The translations under genes and the position numbers were made by a program. 64,000 bases of DNA, from NCBI RefSeq assembly GCF_001544275.1, contig NZ_BCQE01000004.1, forward strand, positions 1-64,000. Reading direction: 5' to 3'. Position 1 is the first letter of the stretch. Each line of letters starts with the position of its first letter. Below, one piece after another: positions 1 through 8,887 of this stretch. A model generated the notes under the pieces. The model searched no databases, was not told the origin of the DNA, and was given only the letters and a program-made list of their open reading frames with translations. The stretch is from Enterococcus gallinarum NBRC 100675 (lineage in GTDB: Bacteria; Bacillota; Bacilli; Lactobacillales; Enterococcaceae).

Positions 1-1994
1 ACTTTATCTTCTAAAACATAATGGAAGGTTTGACCTTGTTCAGAAATTGTGACTTCGAATGGTTCAAATAGTTTATACCCTTCTTTTCCTTTGGTTTCAG
101 AAAGAATGTACGTATCAAAGACAACAGTATTTTTACCAAAACTAGCATAACCATCTTTATCTGTCACAACTGTTTTTACCACTTTTCCAGTTGTTTTTGA
201 CGTCAAAGAGATTTCAATACCAGCTAATTTTGGTTTATTATCTGGATTCGTTGAATCGATTAAGTCTTTATTAGCAACTTTCACTAAATCAATGGTGCCC
301 TTAATCACTTGATCTTTTGCGGTCGCATTGACAGTTTTTCCAGGTTCAACAACAATTTCAATTGCTTCATCAGAAAGCACATAACCTTTTGGCGCTTTGA
401 TTTCTTTTAAAACATATTTGCCAGGATCAAGGTCTTTAATTTCTGCTTGAACTTTCCCATTGACGTTCTTCAAAGTAACTTCTTTGATTTTCTTCCCATC
501 GGCTTGATACAAACCATAAACGGCGTTGTTCAAAGAAGAGGCACCTTGTGCTTTCACACTGGTTTCCGCATCTTCTTTAAAAACGCGAATGTTTCCTTGT
601 TTCAGGATATTCAAATTAATAACAGAGTCACCAGGTTCAAAAGGATTCAATACACCAATTGTTTGAGCACCTAGACGACGATATGCTAATGGTGCCCCCA
701 GTGCTTCAACCTGATTAAAATGAATCTTTGCCTTTTCAGACGCATCTTTTGTAACCGTAATCCAGACTTCATTGCCATGAACAGAAACATTTACGCCTTT
801 TGGCTTTTGAATGTCTTTTACACGGTTTAAAAAGTCATTACCGCTTTTTATTTTTAACGTTTCGCCAATTTTTACCGTATGTGTTTGGTTATGAAACGTC
901 GCTCTTACATCAAAATTATTAAGCAAACGTTTAATTTCTGTTTTTCGACGATCATAGTCAATACGAATATTTTTGATTGGGATTTTCGCTCCTAGTATTT
1001 CCCACATCATCAATTGTGCCGCTATATATTGTTCATCTGACTGATCTTTATTTGTGACATATCCTAAATAAGAGATCAAACTTGTTTTTTTACGGATATT
1101 CGCGTTCTTCAAATAGTTTTCTAAAGCAGTAGCCGTATAAGTTTCTCCTTGACCAGCTGCAACACCAGGTTCAATACAAAAAGCAACATGACCATCAATT
1201 TCAAAACGAACCATATAATCTAGGGTAAAATTTGGATTATTGGGAGTAGAAGTAACAGCAATATTTTCACCCCAATCAATTCTTCGTCCACCTAAAACAA
1301 CAGTATTGATTGCACGGCGAACGCGAACCGAACGATTGGTTGGTACTGTTACTAACAGTGTAGGTGTACCTGTTTTTGGAATGTCCTGCTCTTTTTTCTT
1401 TTGATCTTCAATACTATCCGTAGATTCTTTGTTTGGTTTCGTTGGTTGATTTTGACTAGCTGCGGTTGAAGAGATTGTTTTTTCAACGTTTTCCTCATTT
1501 TTTCCTTCTTTGTCAGCAGTAGCCGCTGGTTGTTCCACTGTTTCTTCTATTCGTTGCTTTTCTTCCGCTTGTTTCTCAGAAGACTCTTGCTTCACAGAAG
1601 GTGTTGCTTCGGCAGCTTTTTCTCCTTCTGAAGTGGACGTTTCTGAAGCAGGGGTTGTAATTGAGGCAGTTTCTTCAACTGGTTGTGAAGTAACAGGACT
1701 ATCCCCTGAGTGTTGTGTTTCCCCAATCGTCTGATCGAGAGTCGTTTTGGAATTGACCGTTGGTGCTTCTGTCACAGGGGCCTGTTCAACAGTGGCTTCA
1801 CCAGCTGGGACCCCGGCTTCTGCTAGTTGGACTTCTGTCACTTCAGAAGCGACTTGGGCAATGGCTTCCACCGTAGGCTGTGTAGCCGTCGTTTCTTCTG
1901 CATGTGCTTGAGCAGTTCCCACCAAGAAACAGAATTGAGAAAAGGCCACCAATGCGAGTGCTTTCAACCAATTCATTATCGTTCTTGCATACAC
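1..1994 (-). CDS. Thioester-domain, Cna-B-repeat surface adhesin (C-terminus beyond window edge)
   Basis: Minus-strand frame open from a GTG at 1994 to the window edge (664 codons seen). GTG is chosen because AAGGAGGA lies 6 nt upstream; an in-frame ATG at 1976 lacks a site. Residues 1-32 form a signal peptide ending AQAHA, followed by a Thr/Glu/Pro-rich stalk to about residue 205. A thioester (TQXA-type) domain follows with Cys273 in FCIEPG and Gln327 in AAQLMMWE, the pair expected to form an internal Cys-Gln thioester. Two SpaA/Cna-B-like domains follow at about 463-550 and 557-660 (first ends LKEIKAPKGY). In this family the thioester bonds covalently to host or matrix partners and the protein is sortase-anchored; the sorting signal is not in the window. 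Expressed alone after a terminator. Confidence 0.85.
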   Translation of the reverse strand, partial: MYARTIMNWLKALALVAFSQFCFLVGTAQAHAEETTATQPTVEAIAQVASEVTEVQLAEAGVPAGEATVEQAPVTEAPTVNSKTTLDQTIGETQHSGDSPVTSQPVEETASITTPASETSTSEGEKAAEATPSVKQESSEKQAEEKQRIEETVEQPAATADKEGKNEENVEKTISSTAASQNQPTKPNKESTDSIEDQKKKEQDIPKTGTPTLLVTVPTNRSVRVRRAINTVVLGGRRIDWGENIAVTSTPNNPNFTLDYMVRFEIDGHVAFCIEPGVAAGQGETYTATALENYLKNANIRKKTSLISYLGYVTNKDQSDEQYIAAQLMMWEILGAKIPIKNIRIDYDRRKTEIKRLLNNFDVRATFHNQTHTVKIGETLKIKSGNDFLNRVKDIQKPKGVNVSVHGNEVWITVTKDASEKAKIHFNQVEALGAPLAYRRLGAQTIGVLNPFEPGDSVINLNILKQGNIRVFKEDAETSVKAQGASSLNNAVYGLYQADGKKIKEVTLKNVNGKVQAEIKDLDPGKYVLKEIKAPKGYVLSDEAIEIVVEPGKTVNATAKDQVIKGTIDLVKVANKDLIDSTNPDNKPKLAGIEISLTSKTTGKVVKTVVTDKDGYASFGKNTVVFDTYILSETKGKEGYKLFEPFEVTISEQGQTFHYVLEDK

Positions 1995-2027
1995 AAGAAT
2001 TCCTCCTTTTCCTGAGAATTTTATATA

Positions 2028-2065
2028 ATAAAACAAAACGCCGTTACCAAAAGTGATAACGACGT
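2028..2065 (-). terminator. Rho-independent terminator of the decayed secreted-protein gene
   Basis: On the minus strand an imperfect stem (ACGTCGTTATCAC with GTAACGGCGT, TTTTG loop) is followed by TTTTGTTTTATT. It separates the pseudogene cluster from the adhesin gene. Confidence 0.65.
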
Positions 2066-2140
2066 GAACTGTCTCTTCTATTTTTATCTGGCGCTCTAAT
2101 CTGAACACATTTCATCAATGATTTTACCCTCCCACTATAA

Positions 2141-2470
2141 TTACAGAACAAAAAAAGAACCTGCTTCGTGGAAATCAACTGTCCATTTCCCAATTGGAAT
2201 ACCATCTTTATTGGCAACTCACCATCACCAAATCTCATGCCATACCAATTACTACCTTCATCCTTAATTTCTTTCCAACTATATGACATAGCTTCATCTA
2301 ACGAATCAAAAATCATGCCACTGTTGCCAATTGTTGCAGGATCTGGCTTAAGATCTTTTGGAAGAGAAATATCAATCACACCATAATGATCCGATTCCCC
2401 AGTATTATTGTCATTACTAGCTACTGGTTTGGTTGTTCTACTGGCTTATTTTGATACAACAAGTACGCTT
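2141..2470 (-). pseudogene. Frameshifted C-terminal remnant of a secreted-protein gene
   Basis: One frame (from about 2452) reads PVASNDNNTGESDHYG, then GNSGMIFDSLDEAMSYSWKE to FGDGEL, but runs on into unlikely sequence. Shifting frame near 2208 gives ANKDGIPIGKWTVDF followed by HEAGSFFVL and a TAA at 2141. The GNSGxxFxSxxEA and KWTVDF endings resemble a C-terminal domain I recall in secreted or lipoproteins of Lactobacillales, so I read this as one reading frame broken by at least one indel. Upstream, a second frame (NKPVEQPNQ then TAG) suggests another break near 2430. No start codon with a ribosome site is visible. Product identity is unknown; the remnant call rests on reading-frame continuity only. 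Confidence 0.55.
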
Positions 2471-2741
2471 ATTCTTCTTTTACTTCTCCATTTTCAATTT
2501 CCCATTCAAACCACTCCGCAAAGTCTTGCTTAAAACCATCTACTCGATACCTATTTTGTAAATAGCCATCTTCTGACGTCGTAGGATCTAAATAGGTAGG
2601 TTTATTCTCTGGACGAGCATAGACACCTACCCATGTTTCGTAATCTCCTTCAAAATAACTATCTACCAAATAGCTTTTTTTTCTAAGAATCTCACGAACT
2701 TGATTTTTAATTATTGATACTTGTTCAAAACCATCACTCAT
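2469..2741 (-). CDS. Small acidic hypothetical protein coupled to the YopX remnant
   Basis: 90 residues, not recognised. It is rich in aromatic and acidic residues (EWFEWEIENGEVKEE at the C-terminus), with no signal peptide or membrane segment, so probably cytoplasmic. Its ATG overlaps the TGA ending the original YopX frame as ATGA, which indicates translational coupling in a former phage-type operon. It could be a phage accessory protein or a partner of the neighbouring broken genes. The reading frame is intact, but the surrounding genes are decayed, so expression is doubtful. Confidence 0.5.
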   Translation of the reverse strand: MSDGFEQVSIIKNQVREILRKKSYLVDSYFEGDYETWVGVYARPENKPTYLDPTTSEDGYLQNRYRVDGFKQDFAEWFEWEIENGEVKEE

Positions 2742-2746
2742 TCTAT

Positions 2747-3075
2747 TACCTCAAATAACTCTAGATTCTCATAAATATTCCCGACAATTTCAATCCTATC
2801 AATGATCTCTAACAAATCGCTACTTATGCTTCCCCATTCGTATAAGCATTTTCCTTCCGCAAAATAAATTTTCCATAAACCTCTTCATGATCGTCCCAAC
2901 CAATGTCACTCTCGAAAATTTCCACGTTGTTCTTATCTTTTAGCTCAGTAAATGCCATAAGTTCAACATATTTTCCAACTTCGAAACAATCACACCACCC
3001 ATCAACCGTTACACGTGTGCCTTCAATACCTAAGAAACTTTGTCCTCTTGTATTAAACACTAAAACTTTCCGCAT
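2747..3075 (-). pseudogene. YopX-family phage protein, frameshifted
   Basis: The frame opening at ATG 3075 (MRKVLVFNTRG) stops at 2824 after 83 codons. It contains ELMAFTELKDKNNVEIFESD, close to the YopX signature of [20 protein letters not shown] type. After a frame change near 2820 the sequence continues DLLEIIDRIEIVGNIYENLE to a TGA at 2747-2749; the GNIYEN ending is also typical of YopX proteins. Both halves therefore belong to one family and one indel separates them. YopX proteins are small phage proteins of unknown function. The intact-frame stop overlaps the next gene's ATG by 4 nt. Points to a prophage origin for this patch. Confidence 0.75.
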
Positions 3076-3855
3076 TTTTTGTTCATTAATTAATCACGCG
3101 CGAAATCTAGGAATCACAACTTGTTCGCTTCTTCTTTATAAAATAAAAAAACTCCAATAATCGGAAATTACTATCTTTTCCTCATTCCTTTTTTAAATCT
3201 TCATACTTCTTCTTATCTTTGTCCTAACCTAATAACACAAATTTTGAAGAAAAACTCAGTAAAACCTGATTCTTTTTTATCTTCACAACAACCAACTTTT
3301 TCTTCAGATCCTTTTACTAGAACTTGTATACAAAAATTGTTGAATGCTGATACAATTTGCGGTTACTTGAAAAAACGATAGATGTAAAAAGATAAATAGA
3401 ATCATTTTTATTCTATATCAGTCTATGATTCATTGCTTATCAATCACCCAACCCATTCGAAGCCGTTTTTTTTAAGAGAAATTTAAAAAAGACCGTACGA
3501 ATCTCGCATTGTCCGATTACTTTTCCAGAAAAGATCCCCAATTCTGTATAAATAACCCTATCTTCTTGTTGGTTTCATTTTCTCATATAAGAATTCAGTC
3601 AATCTACCCACTATGACCATTACTACGTCCAACACAACCGACATATTAACCACGTAAGTATTCCCTCACAGATCTCCGAATCTCCATGGTATGGATTCCT
3701 ATCCTGACGCTGCAGAGGACAACATATTTCATGTGGCTCTGTACCCTTTTGATTTGGAAACACTACAACTCAATACTCATCTATAACTTATCAAGCGAAC
3801 TTTCGCTAGGCTTCTAGTGATTACTAAATTGTTGGATAACATACCTAGCCCATTT
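3076..3855. other. Gene-poor degraded stretch
   Basis: About 780 bp with no credible gene on either strand: frames are short, lack ribosome sites and resemble no family I recognise. One minus-strand frame near 3560-3670 reads GNTYVVNMSVVLDVV before a stop, which may be debris of a decayed gene. It lies between a broken YopX gene and a broken signal-peptide gene, so I infer relic accessory DNA. Confidence 0.5.
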
Positions 3856-3859
3856 TATC

Positions 3860-3992
3860 TAGCTGTTATTCATAACAGTTATTTCTTGTATTACTTCTTC
3901 CGCTTGTGTTGCCATTGAGCTTGTCAAAAAGTTACTTAGAAAAAAGCTGCCAGTAAAACAACTTTCAACAAACCTTTTTTGTTTCTTATCAT
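3860..3992 (-). pseudogene. N-terminal remnant of a secreted protein
   Basis: ATG at 3992 follows AAAAGGAGGT by 8 nt. It reads MIRNKKGLLKVVLLAAFF then a stop. One frame over, the sequence continues SNFLTSSMATQAEEVIQEIT before another stop near 3862, i.e. the rest of a signal peptide with an A-T-Q-A cleavage-type site. So a secreted-protein gene begins here but is frameshifted in its signal peptide and then lost. It could be the lost front of the C-terminal remnant at 2141-2470, separated by the intervening debris, but that link is inference. Confidence 0.6.
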
Positions 3993-4025
3993 ATCAAGAA
4001 ACCTCCTTTTATAAATTTTTTCTAT

Positions 4026-4061
4026 AATAAAAAACGTCGATAACTTAATAAGTATCGACGT
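4026..4061 (-). terminator. Terminator of the four-HTH regulator gene
   Basis: Minus-strand stem ACGTCGATA / TATCGACGT (perfect 9 bp, 10-nt loop) followed by TTTTTTATT, just after the regulator's stop codon. Confidence 0.8.
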
Positions 4062-4070
4062 AAACTATTT

Positions 4071-4982
4071 TTATATCCCGTAAATCAAAAATTCTAAAGA
4101 AAGATTTCCTATATAAGCATATTGGATAATTCGATTGGTATTGGGTATATCTCTACCATTCTCATACCTATCTATGGACCATTTTGAAATTGAAGGAGAA
4201 AAAAGCTTTCCAAACTCCTCCCTTTCTAGATAATAATCTTTCCTAATTTTCCTCATCCTTAATCCCATACTAAAAGAATTTATCTTTTTAAAATCGCTAA
4301 CTCTTTCATCTTTTGGAAGTATATTCTTATAATCTTCTCCGTACATAAGGTAAGGAACAGTGACCTTACCAAGATAGGCAATATTCATTAGTTTTTCAAT
4401 ATCTGGAATATTAATACCTTTTTCCCATCTACTTATAACATTTTTGCCTGTATAGATGGTAAAGTTTTTACCAAATTTTTCAAGCGTCTCTTCCCGGTTC
4501 TTTCGGACTTCTCGTATTCTTTTTCCCATAACAATTTTATCGTCTTTTGATAAACTAAATATCTCACTATCACGATTAATCTCCTTCAAAATTTCTTTTT
4601 CATTACTTAATAGAAAAATATCGATTTTTTTTTGCATTTCTTTTGATGGATTTCTCTTTCTATTTAACACATAACTGAGTAATGCTTCACTAATCCCTAT
4701 ATTATCAGCTAACTCTTTGTTAAGTAACTTATTCATATCTCTGTATGCAATTAGTTGACCGATGAGAATCTCAATCTTATCTTCCTCATCTTTTATTAGA
4801 GTTTCTATATTCAGAATCTTGCTTAGAGTATTATCTACGTCTTTAGGGATTTTTCTTGACCCTTTTTCATATTTAACTAAAGTACTTTGTGAAATACCTG
4901 CTAAATCAGCTAACTTTTTTTGAGATAGTTTTTTCTCTTTTCTTAGAGATTTAAGAACCCTTCCACTTGAATTATCAACCAT
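4071..4982 (-). CDS. Multi-HTH (four Xre-type repeats) transcriptional regulator
   Basis: 303 residues made almost entirely of helix-turn-helix units. Repeat 1 (about 8-60) is a classic Xre domain with LSQKKLADLAGISQSTLVKYEKG. Repeat 2 (about 70-123) has LADNIGISEALLSYVLNRKR. Repeats 3 (about 152-210) and 4 (about 240-303) are alike: MGKRIREVRKN / MGLRMRKIRKD at the front, ISRWEKG / IDRYENG in the recognition region, and YLGKVTVPYLMYG / YIGNLSLEFLIYG at the end, implying internal duplication. No peptidase, TPR or sensor domain is seen. Own promoter and terminator. The sequence is A+T rich compared with the core genes. Likely a DNA-binding repressor of accessory genes; its target is unknown. 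Confidence 0.75.
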   Translation of the reverse strand: MVDNSSGRVLKSLRKEKKLSQKKLADLAGISQSTLVKYEKGSRKIPKDVDNTLSKILNIETLIKDEEDKIEILIGQLIAYRDMNKLLNKELADNIGISEALLSYVLNRKRNPSKEMQKKIDIFLLSNEKEILKEINRDSEIFSLSKDDKIVMGKRIREVRKNREETLEKFGKNFTIYTGKNVISRWEKGINIPDIEKLMNIAYLGKVTVPYLMYGEDYKNILPKDERVSDFKKINSFSMGLRMRKIRKDYYLEREEFGKLFSPSISKWSIDRYENGRDIPNTNRIIQYAYIGNLSLEFLIYGI

Positions 4983-4988
4983 GAAAAA

Positions 4989-5040
4989 AGCACCTCCTAT
5001 GAGATGCTTTCATCATATACTGACAGCTAAAAATCTTCAA
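4989..5040 (-). promoter_or_regulatory. Promoter and start-proximal palindrome of the four-HTH regulator
   Basis: On the minus strand TTGAAG (5035-5040), 17-nt spacer, TATGAT (5012-5017). Immediately downstream lies AGCATCTC-ATAG-GAGGTGCT (4989-5008) whose right arm contains the ribosome site AGGAGGTG, followed by TTTTTTC up to the ATG at 4982. The predicted transcription start falls inside the left arm, so an operator for autoregulation is at least as likely as an RNA hairpin. Confidence 0.55.
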
Positions 5041-5177
5041 GAAAAATATTCCAATTTTGTTAATTTTAGTATCGCCGTGATAACCAAATGACAGTTTAAA
5101 ATCTTTTATACAGATAATCCTCAGTGTTGCATCTACTCAAAAAGGTTGATTTAATAGGTTTTTCGATTGATTATAAG

Positions 5178-7013
5178 TTATTTCACACTATCTTGCTCAT
5201 CCATTTTCAGAACGGCCATGAAGGCTTCCTGCGGAACTTCTACTGAACCGATTTGTTTCATGCGTTTCTTACCTTCTTTTTGTTTCTCTAGGAGTTTCCG
5301 TTTACGAGAAACATCCCCACCATAACATTTCGCTAAAACATTTTTGCGCAGAGCTTTGATATCGGAGCGAGCCACAATTTTTTGGCCGATCGCTGCTTGT
5401 ATCGGTACTTCAAATTGTTGACGCGGAATGAGTTTTTTCAATTTTTCTACGATGGCTTTTCCGCGTTCGTAGGCAAAATCTCGGTGAACAATAAAGCTTA
5501 ATGCATCAACTTTTTCAGCGTTCAACAAGATATCCATTTTAACTAACTTGCTGGTACGGTAACCGGACATTTCATAATCCAGTGATGCGTAACCTTTTGT
5601 GCTGGATTTCAGTTTGTCAAAGAAATCAAAGACGATTTCAGATAATGGAATTTCATAGACGACATTGACCCGATAATCATCTAGATAGTCCATGGTGACA
5701 AAATCTCCCCGCTTACGCTGTGAGAGTTCCATAACTGCACCTACATAGTCATTTGGTACCATGATTTGTGCTTTGACAAAAGGTTCTTCGACATTTTCAA
5801 TAGTACCTGGTTCAGGGAAATCTGCTGGATTATCGACTGTCACGGTTGTTCCGTCTGTTTTGTTGACATGATAGATAACAGAAGGCGCTGTCGTGATCAA
5901 TTCCAAATTGAACTCACGTTCTAAACGCTCTTGAACAACATCCATATGCAAGAGACCTAGGAAACCGCAACGGAAACCAAAACCAAGCGCTTGAGAAGTT
6001 TCAGGCTCGAATTGGAGTGCCGCATCATTCAATTGCAGCTTCTCTAATGCTTCCCGCAGATCATTGTAACGAGAAGTATCGATTGGATAGAGTCCACAAT
6101 ACACCATTGGATTCATTTGACGATACCCTTCCAAAGCTTCTTGCGCTGGATTATTTGCTAGTGTCACAGTATCCCCTACTTGTGTATCTTTCACTGTTTT
6201 GATAGCTGCTGTGATATAACCAACATCTCCCACCATCAATGCATCCCGTTGGATCGCTTTAGGTGAAAACACCCCAACTTCGGTGACATCAAAGGTTTTA
6301 CCATTACTCATCATTTGAATTTTATCCCCAGGTTTGACCATCCCATCCATGATACGGACGTTTAGAACAACCCCCCGATAAGAATCGTAGACAGAATCAA
6401 AGATCAATGCTTTCAATGGCGCTTCAATATCTCCAGCTGGTGCCGGTACATATTCGACAATTTGTTCTAAGATATCTTCGATGCCAATTCCGGCTTTGGC
6501 ACTAGCCAAAACAGCTTCACTTGCATCGATACCGATAACGTCTTCGATTTCTGTACGTACTCGTTCTGGGTCTGCCGCTGGCAGATCGATTTTATTGATG
6601 ACTGGTAAGATTTCTAAGTCGTTGTCCAGAGCCAAATAAACATTGGCTAATGTTTGAGCTTCAATCCCTTGAGCTGCATCCACAACCAATACAGCACCTT
6701 CACACGCAGCCAAACTCCGCGATACTTCATAAGTGAAATCCACGTGCCCTGGAGTGTCGATCAAATGGAAAATATAGGTTTCACCATCTTTTGCGGTATA
6801 ATTCAACTCAACCGCATTCAATTTAATGGTGATTCCCCGTTCCCGTTCTAAGTCCATGGAGTCTAATAATTGATTTTGCATTTCTCTAGACGTTACCGTA
6901 TGAGTTTGTTCCAAAATCCGATCGGCTAGCGTAGACTTTCCGTGGTCAATATGAGCGATAATGGAAAAGTTACGAATCTTTTCCTGTCGTTTTTTCATTT
7001 CTTCTATATTCAT
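5178..7013 (-). CDS. lepA: Elongation factor 4 (LepA) GTPase
   Basis: 611 residues, usual LepA length. Ribosome-associated GTPase that acts on stalled or mis-set elongation complexes. GTPase motifs are plain: AHIDHGKST at 20-28, RERGITI at 57-63, DTPGH at 86-90, NKID at 140-143. EF-G-like domains and the LepA-specific C-terminal domain ending in a Lys-rich tail ([17 protein letters not shown]) follow. An in-frame ATG at 7028 exists, but GAGGA lies between it and the ATG at 7013 with good spacing, so 7013 is preferred. Single gene, transcribed away from the acetyltransferase gene. Confidence 0.97.
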   Translation of the reverse strand: MNIEEMKKRQEKIRNFSIIAHIDHGKSTLADRILEQTHTVTSREMQNQLLDSMDLERERGITIKLNAVELNYTAKDGETYIFHLIDTPGHVDFTYEVSRSLAACEGAVLVVDAAQGIEAQTLANVYLALDNDLEILPVINKIDLPAADPERVRTEIEDVIGIDASEAVLASAKAGIGIEDILEQIVEYVPAPAGDIEAPLKALIFDSVYDSYRGVVLNVRIMDGMVKPGDKIQMMSNGKTFDVTEVGVFSPKAIQRDALMVGDVGYITAAIKTVKDTQVGDTVTLANNPAQEALEGYRQMNPMVYCGLYPIDTSRYNDLREALEKLQLNDAALQFEPETSQALGFGFRCGFLGLLHMDVVQERLEREFNLELITTAPSVIYHVNKTDGTTVTVDNPADFPEPGTIENVEEPFVKAQIMVPNDYVGAVMELSQRKRGDFVTMDYLDDYRVNVVYEIPLSEIVFDFFDKLKSSTKGYASLDYEMSGYRTSKLVKMDILLNAEKVDALSFIVHRDFAYERGKAIVEKLKKLIPRQQFEVPIQAAIGQKIVARSDIKALRKNVLAKCYGGDVSRKRKLLEKQKEGKKRMKQIGSVEVPQEAFMAVLKMDEQDSVK

Positions 7014-7158
7014 GGATACGTTCCTCATTTCTTTTAGTCAGCTTTTCTATTATACCAACGAAATGCTGATAATTAAAGTATTTTTCTTGACCGATATCTA
7101 AACAAATTTGTTCAGGTTTTGCTATACTATAGCTAGTAAATAAATTGGAGTTGAAAGA

Positions 7159-8373
7159 ATGGACAATAATTTTCATCAAGATTTGCATATTCGACCAGTA
7201 GAAGAAAAAGATGTCGATCAGTTCAATGAGCTTCTAAGCTATGTTTTTCAAATCACTGAGTCGGACATCGAGGAAAGCGGTTATGAAAGCAAGCGTGAAA
7301 TGATCAAATCAAAACGACCAATCTTGGAATTATCTAAAGTGTTCGGGTGGTTCAACGGTGATCAGCTTGTTTCGCAAATTGCTGTCTATCCCTGTGAAGT
7401 GAACATTCATGGAACTCTTTACAAAATGGGCGGCGTGACCGGTGTCGGAACTTACCCTGAATATGCGGGACATGGACTGATGAAAGACTTGATCAAACTC
7501 GCTCTTGAAACGATGCGAGCAGATCAGCAATGGATCTCTTATCTCTATCCTTATAATGTCCCTTATTATCGTCGTAAGGGCTGGGAGATGATGTCAGATA
7601 AATTAACCTTCAAAATACGTGATACCCAGTTACCAAAAACGGTGGAAGTTCCAGGGATCGTTGAACGAAAAGAGGTAGATGATCCTGACGTTTTCACTGT
7701 CTATAATCAATTCTCAAGAGAAAATCATGGTGCATTACAGCGGACCGCTTTCCACTGGGAAGAATACTGGCGGTACGAAAACGAAGAAAGCCGAACAGCA
7801 GCTGTCTATTACAATAAAAGTGGTCACCCCACTGGTGTACTTTTTTATTGGGTCGCCGAAGAAGTCTTTCACGTAAAAGAAATGTTTTACTTGAATCAAG
7901 AAGCCCGCAATGGATTATGGAACTTTATCTCTGCTCATTTCTCTATGGTCTACTGGGTCAAAGGCGATATTTATAAAAATGAACCATTGGCTTTCTTGTT
8001 GGAAGACAGCCAAATCAAAGAAACGATCGAACCTTACTATATGGCACGCATCGTTGACGTAGCAGAGTTTTTGAAAAAATTCCCCTTTAAAGCATTTGAT
8101 CAGCCTTTTCATTTCGTTGTCTCCGATCCTGTTGCTGAATGGAATAATGGGATTTTTGGGTTGAACTATGCTAAAGGTGAAGTCATCGTTTCGAATGATC
8201 CGATCGGAAAAGCGGTCCAATTAGATATCCAAACGTTAACTTGCGTACTGATGAATTATCGGAGACCTGCGTATTTGGCTCGAATCGAGCGTCTCCATAC
8301 CGATTCGGATACGTTACAGTTATTGGAGACTATTATTCCTGATATGGAAGCTTATTTTGGCGACTATTTTTAA
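7159..8373 (+). CDS. Eis-type GNAT N-acetyltransferase
   Basis: 404 residues. The N-terminal GNAT domain (about 8-150) carries the acetyl-CoA-binding stretch GVTGVGTYPEYAGHGLMKDL at about 93-112 and the YPYNVPYYRRKGWE segment typical of the Eis group. A second GNAT-like region and a C-terminal SCP2-like fold complete the usual 400-residue architecture of the family. Some Eis proteins acetylate aminoglycosides or polyamines; the substrate here cannot be read from sequence. GGAG lies 8 nt before the ATG. It is the first gene of a rightward run (acetyltransferase, deoxyribosyltransferase-like, membrane protein) with short gaps, probably one transcript ending at the 9565 terminator. Confidence 0.85.
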   Translation: MDNNFHQDLHIRPVEEKDVDQFNELLSYVFQITESDIEESGYESKREMIKSKRPILELSKVFGWFNGDQLVSQIAVYPCEVNIHGTLYKMGGVTGVGTYPEYAGHGLMKDLIKLALETMRADQQWISYLYPYNVPYYRRKGWEMMSDKLTFKIRDTQLPKTVEVPGIVERKEVDDPDVFTVYNQFSRENHGALQRTAFHWEEYWRYENEESRTAAVYYNKSGHPTGVLFYWVAEEVFHVKEMFYLNQEARNGLWNFISAHFSMVYWVKGDIYKNEPLAFLLEDSQIKETIEPYYMARIVDVAEFLKKFPFKAFDQPFHFVVSDPVAEWNNGIFGLNYAKGEVIVSNDPIGKAVQLDIQTLTCVLMNYRRPAYLARIERLHTDSDTLQLLETIIPDMEAYFGDYF

Positions 8374-8401
8374 TCATGTTGATAAATGAAGGAGAATGAA
8401 A

Positions 8402-8887
8402 ATGAATATTTACTTTGCAGCCCCCCTCTTTGCTAAAAGCGATTTGCTTTATAATGCCGATCTAGTCAATCAAATTCGGAGCACTTATCCAAAAGCAGAG
8501 ATCTATTTGCCACAAGAAAATGCATCCATTAATGATAAGTCTGCTTATGCTGATAGTAAAATGATAGCTCAAGCTGATACAGAAAAAGTATTGGAAAGTG
8601 ACCTAATGATTGCATTATTAGATGGTCTAACGATCGATCCAGGCGTAGCCTCAGAAATCGGCGTGGCTTTTGCCAAAGAAATCCCTGTCTTAGGGCTATA
8701 TACAGACAGTCGCCAACAAGGAGCAGATAATCAGCAAAAGATTACTGCACTGAAAACTGTAGCCGAAAATCAATTCCATTATTTGAATCTCTATACAGTC
8801 GGTTTGATCAAACTGAATGGAGAGATCTATTCTTCAGAAACTGCTTTACTAGAAGGTTTGGCTGCCTATCTCGGGGAGGAACAATAA
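8402..8887 (+). CDS. Nucleoside 2-deoxyribosyltransferase-family protein
   Basis: 161 residues. It starts with MNIYFAAPLF, the glycine/alanine-rich first strand of this family, and has SDLMIALLDGLTIDPGVASEIGVAFA at about 73-98 with the catalytic-type D-G and acidic E (SEIG) motifs. Family members swap bases on deoxyribonucleosides or hydrolyse nucleoside monophosphates; the precise substrate is open. Start at 8402 is preferred over the ATG at 8396, because GAAGGAG ends only 1 nt before 8396. Its stop codon abuts the next ATG. Cytoplasmic. Confidence 0.85.
   Translation: MNIYFAAPLFAKSDLLYNADLVNQIRSTYPKAEIYLPQENASINDKSAYADSKMIAQADTEKVLESDLMIALLDGLTIDPGVASEIGVAFAKEIPVLGLYTDSRQQGADNQQKITALKTVAENQFHYLNLYTVGLIKLNGEIYSSETALLEGLAAYLGEEQ

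Noticed and set aside
1510-1734. Plus-strand ORF of 74 codons rich in Ser/Ala/Val
   Set aside because: Antisense shadow of the low-complexity stalk of the adhesin gene; no ribosome site.
1-5000. Complete prophage or genomic island boundary
   Set aside because: Phage traces (YopX) exist, but no integrase, att repeats or tRNA were seen in the window.
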